From Chrysogorgia sp. JL179-B06 (taxonomy: Eukaryota; Cnidaria; Anthozoa; Scleralcyonacea; Chrysogorgiidae): 64,000 nt of DNA. Each line of letters begins with the position of its first letter. Position 1 is the stretch's first letter. A model generated the notes under the pieces. That model was not told the origin of the DNA. It saw only the letters and a program-made list of their open reading frames with translations, and did no database searches. The position numbers and the translations under genes are program-made. The stretch is from positions 451,001-515,000 of the forward strand of contig JAYKKM010000382.1 in the NCBI GenBank assembly GCA_035772405.1, read 5' to 3'. Shown here one piece after another: positions 46,596 to 57,770 of the stretch.

Positions 46596-46842
46596 ATAGA
46601 CTTGCTCCAAGTCTGCCTCTTGATTGTTTCGGGTTTGCTTGAAGACGGGTTTGTTTCGAGAACACGGGTTTGTTTCGAGAACACGGGTTTGTTTCGAGAC
46701 AGGATCTTTTCAAACCTTGAAACAAACCCGTGTTTGAAACCAAACCACTCTCGAAATAAATCCGTCTAGTCTCGAAACAAACCCTTCTTTAAATAAACCC
46801 GAAACAATCAAGAGGCAGACTTGGAGCAAGGCTACTATAAGG
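46596..46842. mobile_element. 247-bp hairpin (fold-back) element
   Basis: The arms CTTGCTCCAAGTCTGCCTCT and TGATTGTTTCGGGTTTG are matched near-perfectly on the other side, with internal repeats of GGGTTTGTTTCGAGAACAC. Outside stand CTATAAGCATA and CTATAAGGCATA, a likely 11-12 base duplication. Non-coding. Confidence 0.7.
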
Positions 46843-47274
46843 CATAAAACAATATATACAGTGTGTATAAAAAAACTGAACCCTTAGAAAACGGTCTTAT
46901 ACTCCTGGGAAATTAAAAACACGGTCTTAATATCACTTGGGAAATTAAGATAACTTGTAAACGTCCTCTCTTAATTCTGAAGATTGAAAATTTCAATATT
47001 TGTAGCGATTGAAATATTTTTCAATCTAAGAGATTGGTTTTAGATGAAAAATGGTAGAAGCAAATCTTCTGCTCGAGTTACAAAGTCACTCGTTTGGAAA
47101 GATTGAAAAAATATCAATCGATTGAAGATTGAATTGTAACGAACTATTTGTATAGGTAAATTATCTTATTTACATCAATAACAGTATTATTTTGACATTT
47201 ACTAAAGAATGACATTTACTAAAGAATGATTATTGTTTGTTTTGGGTATTATTTGTTTCAGCCGTTTCATTGTT

Positions 47275-47440
47275 TCAGGTTACTGGTTGTTTTGGGCTAT
47301 ATTGGTTGTTTCGGGCTATATTGGTTGTTTCGGGCTATATTGGTTGTTTCGGGCTATATTGGTTGTTTCGGGCTATATTGTTGGTTTCGGACTATATTGG
47401 TTGTTTCGGGCTATATTGGTTGTTTCGGGCTATATTTAAG
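47275..47440 (+). repeat. 19-bp minisatellite, short array
   Basis: About eight copies of TTGGTTGTTTCGGGCTATA with single-base variants (TTTTGGGC, TCGGACTA). The word contains no stop in any forward frame, so long spurious open frames cross it. It is the same repeat and orientation as 59308-60075. Confidence 0.93.
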
Positions 47441-47489
47441 AAATAGAAAACGAGCATGCGTTACTTTATCGAGTTATAATGGCACTTGG

Positions 47490-48083
47490 GATGTTGAAAG
47501 AACACGAGATAAGCGTGTAAAACACGAGGCGTTGTTGGATTTAAACATGATTTGGATAGTTCCGATGGTGCAAGAATTAAACATGCTGTCTGCCATGGGA
47601 TATTTTTGTGCTTTGCTGGACGCTACTGCCACTTCTGACAGAGAAGAGTATAGGTATTGATCGATGGCCCAGGTGTATTGGATTGATAAACCGAAATTGG
47701 GTGGCAAGACACCAGAGAACGAGACAAAACATCGCTGCAGTTGCGAAGTTGTGATGTAGACGGGCGTGCATTGTAATGAACAAGACTTTGTTCATTTCGG
47801 TGACCAGAGATTGCCATGATATGACGATTTGGGACACCAGCATTCGACCAAACCGTTATCGGTGTAACTCTTACACTGTGGTTAGTGTAAACCTTTGAAA
47901 GACCAGCCGCTTTACTGATATCGCCCATCATTTTCGATAATTTGTTGACACCGAGGGGCCGACCTTCAAACCAAACTTTGTTCGACGACCTCCAGTTTTT
48001 TCCAACTGGGTATTGGAAAAGAGCAGAGCAGTTACGGTTAACTTTTTCCAGGTATAGAGCAAGTGCTTTGTAGCCATCAACTG
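47490..48083 (-). pseudogene. Tyrosine recombinase (Crypton/ZMYM-type), C-terminal exon
   Basis: On the minus strand the frame enters at VDGYKALALYLEKVNRNCSA immediately inside element B's edge. It continues WRSSNKVWFEGRPLGVNKLS, then the catalytic core of a tyrosine recombinase: TNHSVRVTPITVWSNAGVPN (H-x-x-R), ISGHRNEQSLVHYNA (G-H and the nucleophile Tyr). This arrangement is known from Crypton transposons and from the domesticated QRICH1/ZMYM-type genes. The frame ends at 47623, but the other frame immediately after has SMFNSCTIGTIQIMF, which resembles the usual end of these proteins. A frameshift around 47700 is therefore likely. Confidence 0.78.
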
Positions 48084-48089
48084 CACTGT

Positions 48090-48780
48090 AAAAACGGAAT
48101 GGTTATTTCAACCAATTAAATTGGTTATAACCAAATCAAATTGGTAGAAATAACACACAAAAATTGGTTATATATTAACCAATGTAAAATGGTGGTTTCA
48201 ACCAAAAAACAGTGATTAATGTAACCAATAATAATAAGTGGTTAGTATAACAAAATGGAATTGGTTAAATAACCCGGTTTAAATTGGTTAAAATATTAAC
48301 CAATTGGTAGAAATAACACACTCAAAATTGGTTATATATTAACCAATGTAAAATGGTGGTTTCAACCAAAAAACAGTGATTAATGTAACCAATAATAATA
48401 GGTGGTTAGTATAACAAAATGGAATTGGTTAAATAACCCGGTTTAAATTGGTTAAAATATTAACCAATTGGTAGAAATAACACACTCAAAATTGGTTATA
48501 TATTAACCAATGTAAAATGGTGGTTTCAACCAAAAAACAGTGATTAATGTAACCAATAATAATAGGTGGTTAGTATAACCAAATGGAATTGGTTAAATAA
48601 CCCGGTTTAAATTGATTAAAATATTAACCAATTGGTAGAAATTGGTTATATATTAACCAATGTAAAATGGTGGTTTCAACCAAAAACAGTGATTAATGTA
48701 ACCAATAATAATAGGTGGTTAGTATAACCAAGTGGAATTGGTTAAATAACCCGGTTTAAATTGGTTAAGATTAACCAATA
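48090..48780. repeat. Left subterminal AATTGGTT/AACCAATT array of element B
   Basis: Four tandem units of about 170 bases, each with AACCAATTGGTAGAAATAAC, TTGGTTATATATTAACCAAT, ATGGTGGTTTCAACC and GGAATTGGTTAAATAACCCG. The array words pair to form short palindromes. Confidence 0.9.
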
Positions 48781-50300
48781 CACAATGTTACTATCAACAA
48801 AAAACAATGGTCAATTTTAAACAAATTTAATATTATTTTAAGTTATATACATTATAACACCGTTTCAATCAATTTTACTCATTCCTGATTGGTTAATGAC
48901 CTCAATATTAAAATAGTTTTTTAAAATAACATCCGGGATGTTGGATTTTAATATTTACAAACATCAGTTTTCCCGCTTCTTTGTAAAATTTGGTAAACTA
49001 TGAATTCGCATAAAATTGATTGAAAAAGTATTAAAAGGAAATAACATTTGTTCTCAAAGAATTAATGAAAAATCACACTTGTGTTTGGCGAAATACTAAT
49101 ACCAACCACATGTGGTATTATGAATATTTCACCTAACACACATGTGATTTTTCATTAATTCTTCTCAAACTGTGTTATTTCCTATACTAATACATCATAT
49201 AAATTATATACATTATATAATACATATACTGAATCTTGGTGCAATATAGTAAGCACATAATGGTCAATTTAACAAAATAAATTTTATTTTAAGTTTATTT
49301 TAAGTTAATATTATATACATTATACCATAAGTTACTATTGCAAGGGAAGTGCTGCCTCAAAAGCCATTTTTGATAAAATTTCCAAAATGAACCCTGTGAT
49401 TGACTATATGAATGGTAACAGACATACTGTAGTATGTACACATTGTTTTCAATTATTTACAGCAGACTTAAATTACAAATAACTATCACTTATCTGAATA
49501 TAATTGGCAAGGCTTTTGAATTTGACTGCATACACAGTATTCATAAATTATGACTGTTTGATGTTTGGTAAACAAATTTCCGATAAATCACTGCCACTAT
49601 AAATCATGCTTCTTTAGTACTGTGGTACTGTAAAACTGTCAGTGGAATTGCAAGTGTCTGATATGTGATGGCAAAGCAAAGCACTGACAAAATAAAAACC
49701 AGAAATGGTATGTAACAGATGTTTCTGGTATTGTTGATCCATTGTTTATATTGTCTAACTTTTATTGGAGTTCTTGTTGAGAATGCAATACTCTCTGTGA
49801 TGTATTAGTTCATTGCGCATGTGCACGACTCCACATATAATGTAGTTGTCATTTGAGAATACACCACTGCAACTACTGTATTTTATTTTCCCAAAGAACT
49901 TGCAAACAAATAATTTCCATTGTCCACTGAGTTTTCACAAAGTTGAGGTTAATAATTCCATGATGTACAGTTTATTACATATGTAGTTTTACAGCTTTGT
50001 GCACAAATCAATTGTAGAAACCACTGTAGATAATTATTTCCTCAAATCCAAGTAAGATGTTTGTAGTTGTATGTGATCATAGCATAAATAGATGTAGTGC
50101 CAAAGGTATTCATATGCTTTAATTCACAGTAAAGAAAAAACATGTCTGTTTTAGTTTCCTTGTTGAAGGAAGTATACTGCATTTATATTGAGACAAACTG
50201 TTCATTATTATTTTGTTGCTACCAGACATTGCATTAAGTATATGAACTCAATATACACCTAAAATAGAAGGAAAACTGTATTCACGCACAAAACAATTTG
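48781..50300. other. Element B interior; hairpin and duplicated segment, no gene
   Basis: 49037-49190 is a hairpin (AGGAAATAACA... / ...TGTTATTTCCT, arms of about 65 bases with AATTAATGAAAAATCACA). 48863-48970 (ATTTTACTCATTCCTGATTGG to ATGTTGGATTTTAATATTT) is duplicated at 50676-50840. The rest is AT-rich without frames. Confidence 0.65.
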
Positions 50301-50309
50301 ATATCATGA

Positions 50310-50520
50310 TATATTTAGCCCATGACAAGTGATGCTGTGATGGCAAGAAATCACAGATACCTCGCAGTCACTGAGCCATATTTTCTGTTTGGTGAGCATT
50401 GAACAAGAAAAATTAAGTACAGTACACATAATCTTAGTCGTCTTATACTTCCTCACTGAAGGCAGAACAGCTCGTTCAAACTTCACAGCGTTGACAAGTT
50501 CTGAACGGCGAAAGGCAGCA
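50310..50520 (-). other. Inverted copy of the exon-like segment at 32826-33040
   Basis: The minus-strand frame reads FRRSELVNAVKFERAVLPSV and RKY. The splice-donor bases of the other copy are deleted. See 32826-33040. Confidence 0.35.
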
Positions 50521-50675
50521 AATTTAATACACATGATAAAACTTCTACGTCACAAAACGTCATAAAACTGAACATCTCAACAGAGGGCAATTTACACAAA
50601 TCGAGATTTCACTGACTACACAAGGACACAGCAACCCAAGTCAAGACTGGTATGCTGCCATAGGCAGCAAATACC

Positions 50676-50845
50676 ATTTCAATCAATTTTACTCATTCCT
50701 GATTGGCTAATGTCATCAATATTAAACTTAAATTTTTTTACTAGGGGTATTTAAATTTTTTTATTGTGGTATTTTTTGTAAATACCCTTGGCTAGTAAAA
50801 AATTACATCCGGGATGTTGGATTTTAATATTTACAAACATATGTA
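50676..50845. repeat. Second copy of 48863-48970 with an insert
   Basis: A segment (TTTTTTTACTAGGGGTATTT ... GTAAATACCCTTGGCTAG, itself a hairpin) interrupts the duplicated sequence, probably a small fold-back insertion. Confidence 0.65.
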
Positions 50846-50954
50846 TATATATATATATATAATATAAAAGTAGAGTGCTGCGTAGACAGTGTTTTGAATA
50901 ATATAGCAAAGTGAAAAGGTATTTATTTTATTTATTATATATATATTTTGCCAA

Positions 50955-51020
50955 TAATTTAGTGACAAGATACTGACGTTTCGAGCGGAGCCCTTCACCA
51001 GAGCCCTTCATCAGTATATA
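50955..51020 (-). ncRNA. Hammerhead-like motif (tentative, Penelope-type)
   Basis: On the minus strand: CTGATGAAGGGCTC, an internal near-duplication (TGGTGAAGGGCTC), then CGCTCGAAACGTCAGTATC. CTGATGA and GAAAC are the core of hammerhead ribozymes, with GGGC/GCTC able to form stem II and GTC as a possible cleavage site. Such motifs are known from Penelope-like retroelements. The duplication and an extra A make folding uncertain. Confidence 0.3.
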
Positions 51021-51035
51021 TATATATATATATAT

Positions 51036-51310
51036 TCTCAGGATTTATGGTGAAGGGAAATTTCGAGTGTTGGAGTATATACATTTTAAGACCAAACCGG
51101 GACCAGCTGCGAAAAATGCAACTTCAAGGCATTCTGGCTGGAATTGAACCCGCGACATTGTGATGCTAGTGCAGTGCTCTGACCACTGAGCTGCGGATGC
51201 CGTTGCCGAGAGCCTAGTCACGAGTTCTGTATATATAGTGGTGGTAATGCCGGGATAAGATTCTGGGTATATTACAAGTAATATTTGGCATTTCACTCGA
51301 TTAAATTACT
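51036..51310 (-). repeat. Single tRNA-containing repeat unit in element B
   Basis: Has the same order as the units at 12770-14224: AGGATTTATGGTGAAGGGAA, GGGACCAGCTGCGAAAAATG, tRNA-like, GGTGGTAATGCCGGGATAAG, ATTTGGCATTTCACTCGA. It is bordered by (AT)n on the left. Confidence 0.85.
51126..51204 (-). pseudogene. tRNA-Ala-like sequence, copy in element B
   Basis: Minus strand: GGCATCCGCAGCTCAGTGG, TCAGAGCACTGCACTAGC, GCGGGTTCAATTCCAGCC. The loop is ACTAGCA-like and the anticodon stem is disturbed by ATCACAATG. Confidence 0.6.
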
Positions 51311-51366
51311 GTATATACCGTATATATATACAATTATGGACAAGAATTATATAAATATATATATTT

Positions 51367-51561
51367 AAGAAATAGAAAACATTTTCCGTGTTTACATACC
51401 GTTATATAAACACGAGTGGAAGTTTGGGAGAACGAGAAATCATAGTGGGAACACGAGCCCGTAGGGCGAGTGTTTACACGCGATTTCGAGTTCTCCCAAA
51501 CTTTCACGAGTGTTTATATAACGTATGGGAACACGGATAAAAATGTTTTCTATTTCTTTTA
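51367..51561. mobile_element. Fold-back element, about 195 bp
   Basis: AAGAAATAGAAAACATTTTC at the left pairs with GAAAAATGTTTTCTATTTCTT-like sequence at the right. Inner arms CGTGTTTACATACC.., GTTTGGGAGAACGAGAAATC against GATTTCGAGTTCTCCCAAAC also pair. AAGAAATAGAAAAC also follows the minisatellite at 47441, so this is a dispersed family. Confidence 0.65.
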
Positions 51562-51639
51562 TAAAATAACCCGTAGAAAGCAAATAAAATGTACAAATAT
51601 CTTTTTTATCAACACGTAAATTCTCCTTACTGCGTATGA

Positions 51640-51800
51640 TGGCGCCGTGATGTCTAATTGATGGCGTATGATGGCTGATTGATGGCGTATGATGGCTGAT
51701 TGATGGCGTAGGATGGCTGATTGATGGCGTATGATGGCTAATTGATGGCGTATCATGGCTAATTGATGGCGTATCATGCCTAATTGATGGCGTATCGCGA
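51640..51800. repeat. 21-bp tandem repeat
   Basis: About seven copies of TGATGGCGTATGATGGCTGAT, with variants (CTAATTGATGGCGTATCATGG). Minus-strand frames of repeating histidine/serine are artefacts. Confidence 0.9.
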
Positions 51801-51899
51801 TGGCGTAATCCATCCATGTTATATAGCCTGATATAAACACGGTAACTGACCAATCACAGCGTGCGTAAGACACGACTTATTTTATAAATATATATATTT

Positions 51900-53120
51900 A
51901 TACAATTCATACACATAGTAAAAGTGGCAGGGTGGCCGCCAATTATTGCAGTCTCAGAATGAATTAAATTGAAGTAAAAATTAACTAGTGTTAAGAATGT
52001 TCTTGTTCAAGACCAAATCGGCCCATATTTTAGTGTTTTAACAATATCCAAGGGGTAAATGAAGATACCTGTATCCTAGGGGAGACTAGGTTAAAATCTA
52101 CCCTAGAGGGGACAAAGAATTTTTTTATCCAAAGGTTGTGAAGCAACCCCTCAATAGGGGGGATGCGGATATTAAGGGAATGTCCCGGCATTCAACAGAT
52201 AAAATCAAGATTTGGAATCGGATAGTAATGTATTATTAATGCATTACTTATCTCTAGGCCTGGCTTATTACTCTAATGTTAGCATAAATGAAATGCAATA
52301 AATATCAAATCCCCACCACCAAAGGCCATATTAATGACATGTACAGTTTATTTGGCTAAAATGGCGAAGTCAGATATGCAATGCATATTAAATGAGTCTC
52401 AAAAATAAAGGTCAACTGGGGAAAACCCTGAATAAACTTAATACAAAAGCTGCAGTTGTGTTTTGTATTATTTTTTGTAATATAGTCCAATAAATACTAG
52501 CCCAATAAATTAAAAAGGTATGAACTTCAAAGTTTTTGGAAGATGCCGAACTTAGCCAAATTCGCGCGTGATTGTTAGTAAACAACTGAAATCATTTGCA
52601 ATAGCTCGGGGTCCTTGGGTTTTATAGTAAAACCCGAAAGGGCAGGAAGAAACAAAGGAAACGCTATACCTGAGAGCAAAATGCTTGCCAATCTTTGCGA
52701 ACTTCGGGACGAATAGCTCAGCGCTATAAGCCTGTAATCCGGTACAACGTCTTCCCAATCAGTAAATGATGTTCTCCAGCGGAAAGCCTTCGACGGTTTA
52801 AACTAAATCGGAATGTCAGATCTATCGTGGATCTATCAACTATCGACTGAATTTCGAGTGAAATGAAACTATTATTATTCTCCCAACTGGCACAACAGTC
52901 GTGGGTGGTCAGCGGCAGGGGGCGGCACTGGGGGCGGGCTACCATTTTCGCCGTCGCTGATTGGTTCATTTGCCTGCCCGCATTACAGGAGTTGGCCTCA
53001 TCTGCCACTTTGTGACTTGACCCGTTGGCATTCATCTGGCCTCCTTCTTTCGTTCAAACAGTGGATTTAATAACACCGCGTTATTGTTATTATAATTATT
53101 TGCGATAATTATTGTTTGAG
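51900..53120. other. Element B interior; no convincing gene
   Basis: A GC-richer region (52540-53040) precedes the exon at 53121 and could contain its promoter. The minus-strand frames there have no domain. Confidence 0.45.
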
Positions 53121-53214
53121 ATGGCCTTAACGATACACGAAGCATCAACATCAGAAGACATTTTAGAACTCCTCGAGCAGTCAAACCTGGGCGCACTGAT
53201 GGACGCATTCAAAG
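53121..53214 (+). CDS. Candidate first exon of an element B gene
   Basis: ATG at 53121: MALTIHEASTSEDILELLEQ and SNLGALMDAFK followed by a good donor (AAAG|GTAAGA). The leucine-rich helical pattern resembles the start of a SAM-type domain. It lies about 5 kb inside the element, on the plus strand, downstream of a GC-rich region. The following exon was not traced; 56688 is a candidate. Confidence 0.5.
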
Positions 53215-54006
53215 GTAAGATATAATAGTCACATACCGCGTTGCGTTTGTCCAAGTATATAATCCACTAGCACAGAACATTGCATTTAAGTGTTTAACTA
53301 TAAATGTTCGTTTCTTTCGCGTTCACGATTATTTTATTCATTGAATGGTTTTACGGAATAAACGGCAGAAAATATTCCGAACAATTTAACTAGCGTGACT
53401 CGAATCGATAAACAACTCGTTCGGCCTCAAATTATTGTCAAATATGGCCATTTCGACAAGAATGTATCAATTATTATATATATGTTATTATAAAGTATCC
53501 TTTGATTTGCGACAATAGTGAGATACACTTTACGAGCGACCTTAAACTGCTTATAGAAAACCAAGTTGACGGGGAAGACTTTTGGCCTCGAGATGAGTGA
53601 CCTCATTGTCCTCACAACAATGACCCGATTCTACTAAAGCTACGGAAAAAATGCATTTCTGTATGGAGCAAAGTCACTGGCTTGGTAAGTATTCATCATT
53701 TAGAAGTTTTGAGATATATGCCGCCAACTAAGCAAAGGTTGCGATATAACTTTGAGTTTATAGTTGTTGCTATTAATAAAAGCTAGCGTTGAACGTTTCC
53801 ATTCGTATTTCGCGCCTAAACGACACCAAAAGACTGGGTAGGACATAGTGTCATATGATTCGAGCGAAGAAGCCTGCTGATTGGTTGTGATGTCAAATAA
53901 TCGTGTCAACGTATTTTAGTGCCTTTTACTGTGTCATGGGCACTGATCTATATATAATTGGACTAATATTATATATATTATATTGAGGTTATATTAGGTC
54001 AGTGGT
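53215..54006. other. No gene seen
   Basis: Presumed intron of the element B gene; AT-rich. Confidence 0.4.
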
Positions 54007-54517
54007 CCAATTAACTGCGAGGGAACTGGGACTAGAATATAAATATGCTTATTATTCAGTCCCTAACATAATCCTACAACACGATCGCTCTAAATTAAGG
54101 ATAATGGTTAATTTTGAGGCGATCGTGAAAGTCGCACATGCGTGTGTTAGTCAATTACTATCACAAGCTTAGTATCTCTCACTTGTTTATAAGTTTAGCT
54201 AGCCAAGTAGGGGAGTGGATGCGTCGCGGGCTAGGGATGGAGAAAATTTTGACGGGGGATTAGTTAGAAAACCCATTAGGCAGGGGGTTAGGGTTAGGAT
54301 CTTTGTTGTGTTGGGGTTGGGTTCTTGCATTGGATTAACAACCATTATCCTTAATTCAGAGCGATTTGTAAATTAAGGATAATAGTTAATTTAAGGAAGA
54401 GACCGGGTTGAATCCTAACCCTACATGACATGCGTATGGTTTAGGTAACCCTAATGTATGGTTAGGATTAGGGCTGTGTTAGGGCTTAAGTCCCAGTTCC
54501 CTCACGGTTAATTGGTC
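54007..54517. mobile_element. About 510-bp MITE, probable 8-bp duplication (hAT-like)
   Basis: Ends CCAATTAACTGCGAGGGAAC and (inverted) CCAATTAACCGTGAGGGAAC. TCAGTGGT stands at 53999-54006 and again directly after the right end (54518-54525). Eight bases suggests a hAT-type source. The inside has GGGTTAGGGTTAGG-like text. Confidence 0.75.
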
Positions 54518-54531
54518 TCAGTGGTTGTTCT

Positions 54532-54730
54532 ACACGCGTAAAAATGCACAAGCTGTTGCAAGTTGTCAACAGGCGTGAACAATGTTGTGCTGCACCCTGT
54601 GAACAATGTTGTTGGAACAATGATGAGCAACATTGTTCGTTCAACAATGTTGTTCACGCATGATAGCCGCCTTGTTACAGTATTGTTCAGCCAACAACAT
54701 TGCAACAACTTGTGTGATTTTTCGCTGTGT
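54532..54730. mobile_element. 199-bp miniature CACTA-like element
   Basis: Ends CACGCGTAAAAATGCACAAG and (inverted) CACAGCGAAAAATCACACAA, with TA on both sides. Inside are AACAATGTTGTT palindromes in several copies. The plan (CAC start, A-run, 2-bp duplication, short palindromic words) is that of elements A and B in miniature. Confidence 0.6.
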
Positions 54731-55489
54731 AGTGCCCACCAATGGTCTCTTGTTGGTCAGCAGTCATATTAACTGGGGTTAGGGTTAGAAAACTCATTAG
54801 GCAGGGGGTTAGGGTCTAAGTTGTTTTGAGGTTAAGGGGAATTTTGTCACTTAAATTAATCGCTAATCTCTTGTTTAGTGGTATGGGCCTTAACCCAAAT
54901 CAACATTATATACTCTACTATTTAACCAGCAATTTTTTACTATTTAACCAGCAAGTTCATTGATAAGTTCTTTATTTGAATTTATTTTAAGACATTTGAC
55001 TGTAATGGGGTAAGAGTGTCTCTACCCCTCTTCAAGAAAAGAAAGGGAATGGGTAAGTGATACTACCAAAACCAGTATAATGTTTGTCACACCAAAATTT
55101 GATGCACCTTACTGTAACAGCTAACAGAAAGGAATGTGAGAATAGTAAACAAAGAGGTTTCCCATGCTCTTTTTTACAGCCATCATAAATTATCTAATAA
55201 GATGAAAGAGTTGAGTGGGTGAAATTTCTTGTTTATCACTCTCACATGATTACTTTCTGTTGACCATTATCATAATGCATTATTATTTTAATATGTAGCA
55301 CTCTACTGGTTTTGTATAGGTACAGTAATAGTATGATTTTGAGTGCAATTTGGAAACAAATATGCACAAGTTAGTTTTTCAAATATCTCAAAATAGCATG
55401 AGTCAGAAGGACAAGTGCTATTTGGGGTCTTTGAAAAACTCACGAGTGTGTGTTTTTTTTTCAAATTGCACGAAAAATCATACTATTAC
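54731..55489. other. No gene; small hairpin at its end
   Basis: 55320-55492 is an inverted repeat of AGTAATAGTATGATTTT and relatives. The remainder is AT-rich. Confidence 0.5.
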
Positions 55490-55492
55490 TTA

Positions 55493-56031
55493 GGCCAAAT
55501 AAAAAAAATTGTGTGGTTCCGGTTACCCGACCGACCCTAGCTCAGCTCGGCCGACCCTATAAATTTTGTGACATATTTTTGCGCCAAATGACTATTAGCC
55601 ATAAAAAAGGTAGGTTTTATAGTTTTTACATAGACTTGAATGATAAAATGAGTTTTACCCTGGTAAAATCGTAAAATAAAATCACTATGTGACCTGCCAC
55701 CGTCGCTGGCTTTGTAGTTTGTACCAATCGCCATTTTGCGAAATTAGTTCCCAGGCAGTCATTCTTGCACAACAATATAATAGAACAAGATAACGGCCTG
55801 TGTGCTCTCTCATCCGCAGAGGTTTCCGTGTTTTTACGTGAGGAACTCTTCAGCGGTTCCTCACGTAAAAACTCGAAAAACACTGAAAAAACTCACGGAA
55901 ACCTCTGCGGAGGAGAGAGGCCTGTGTGGCAATTGATCAAAAACTTTTCTCAAAAAAAATAAAATGCCGACCTACCTACCCTAATTTGTTTCATGATGTA
56001 ACCGGAACCACATAATTTTTTTTACTTGGCC
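55493..56031. mobile_element. 539-bp Harbinger-type MITE (TTA duplication)
   Basis: Ends GGCCAAATAAAAAAAATTGT then GTGGTTCCGGTTAC, matched inverted on the right (GTAACCGGAACCAC...TTGGCC). TTA stands at 55490-55492 and 56032-56034, the standard PIF/Harbinger target. A secondary hairpin (about 55802-55917, CCGCAGAGGTTTCCGTG arms, GGCCTGTGTG on both sides) is nested inside it. Confidence 0.85.
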
Positions 56032-56147
56032 TTATTAATAATATACTACAGGAAAATGTTTGAGACAATATTAATTCAAACTTAAATTTAAACTTGCTTG
56101 TTTGTACAGCACAAAATGACAAGTTTTCACTTGACGTAAACATCAAT

Positions 56148-56262
56148 GATGATGTTTTTGCACTGTGATAACATATTTTTGCACTGTGATAACAAGTTTT
56201 TGCACTGTAATAACATATTTTTGCACTGTGATAACAAGTTTTTGCACTGCGATTACATAGAA
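56148..56262. repeat. 21-22 bp tandem repeat
   Basis: Five copies of TTTTTGCACTGTGATAACA with AT or AG between them. The repeated Cys/His-rich frame over it is not a zinc finger. Confidence 0.88.
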
Positions 56263-56687
56263 ACTAAGTTACTAACTAGTAGACTATTACAAATCACAAG
56301 TAATGGAGTTTTATCTCTATTCTGTACCATCTCTTTAGTCTTTATTATCAGTCTTTACCATAGCTATATCTTATGATTTACTTTTAGCACACTGTAAGTT
56401 ATTCCCAGTGTTCAATATCTGGACCACAAAATTTTACCAGATAGTGTCAAACATCTAGATTTCGCCCTGGCACATCCCTAATGGCTAGGTTATCACTAAC
56501 ACTTCATACACATAAAGCATTGTGTGTTCTTAAAATCATTAACATTATCTGTTTCCAGTGCCATTGTTTAATTTGCACATTCAGTTTCTGTATGTACTTT
56601 GCACTGATATCACCATAATAGCAATGTTTAGCTTAATAATAATTTAATTATAAAATTGACATGCAAAAAATCCAATTTTATTCTTCA

Positions 56688-56793
56688 GAAGTGGACAATC
56701 GCTGTATTATGGCTGCCCTACCACACCTGCTTGGTGAGAAGAAGTCAACTGACTTTATCCCTGGGGAGATGTTTTGGAAAATCATTCTTGTAA
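56688..56793 (+). CDS. Candidate internal exon of an element B gene
   Basis: The frame reads EVDNRCIMAALPHLLGEKKS then TDFIPGEMFWKIIL before GTAAGT, preceded by a possible acceptor (TTTTATTCTTCAG). It looks like conserved protein, possibly from the uncharacterised ORF that accompanies animal EnSpm elements. The evidence is codon-like pattern plus splice sites. Confidence 0.45.
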
Positions 56794-56799
56794 GTTTGC

Positions 56800-57329
56800 A
56801 ATTCATTTGCACTTTTCAATTTCCATTTAAAGGCACAATATGTTCCTGAATGGAACATTGTAAATACAGTAACTGCCATTTCTTAGTTTATTTTATAATG
56901 GTAGTATAATGACCTAATATGATAGTATAATATAATAAAATAATATAACATAATTTCATGTATAATTACAGGATGAAGTTGATGTACAGACATCAATCCA
57001 TGAGACAAAAGCTCCACGACTGATTTTGACTGAAACCATTTTAAATGTTCAGTAACTTTGTTTGGCCAATGAGGGCAATGGTCCAATTTTAAGCCATTCT
57101 CTGTTTAACTACTAAGCAATTTGTCTGTGAGCCGGGATGAAATTTCAGTCCAGCTTACCGGGCTGAGATTTTAGCCCGGCCTGGCTGAGACTATCCATGT
57201 AATAAGCCCTTTATATAGCACTTTTTGCTGTTAAGAATTTTGTAAACATTTGTAAAACAGGAAGCATTTAGATTAAATTTTTTCATCAAATTTGTGTTTT
57301 TTTTTTGTATATTTCATAAGATGGATAAG
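56800..57329. other. No gene seen
   Basis: Includes a GC-rich palindromic patch (57125-57190, AGCCCGGCCTGGC and relatives). Confidence 0.5.
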
Positions 57330-57770
57330 ATTTGTGCATTAAATGTTAACCATTTGTGTAATGGTTAATACTACCATTTCTACAACCAATAAAAAATTGT
57401 TAAAATAACACACTTTAACCATTTAGAATTGATTACCTCAGATCCACCCTGGGTACTATTCTAAATAGGTTAAAACTACTATTGTTAATTGGTTGCAACT
57501 TCGAATGACCAAATCTAATTGGTCATATACACCCATTATAATTGATCATTTCTACTAAAATAAAATGGTTAAATCTACTATTGGAAATTGGTCGTTACAA
57601 CAATTCACAATGGTTGTTTCAACCATTAGAAAATGGTAAATGTAACCATTTAAATGTGGTTAAAGGCGACCATTTATTAATTGGTTGTTATAACCATTTA
57701 CAACTGTTTGTCTCAGATCCACATTTCAACCATTTTTTTTTGCTTGAAATAACCATTTCGTTTTTACAGT
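57330..57770. repeat. Right subterminal ACCATT/AATTGGTT array of element B
   Basis: Words such as AACCATTT, AATTGGTTG and GGTTGTTATAACCATTT alternate in both orientations up to the terminal CGTTTTTACAGTG. It is more diverged than the left array. Confidence 0.85.

Noticed and set aside
51440..51873. His/Ser/Thr repeat protein on the minus strand
   Set aside because: It is a translation of the 21-bp tandem repeat.
56146..56376. Cys-His repeat protein resembling zinc fingers
   Set aside because: The FLHCDN repeat comes from a 21-22 bp tandem DNA repeat; spacing does not fit C2H2 fingers.
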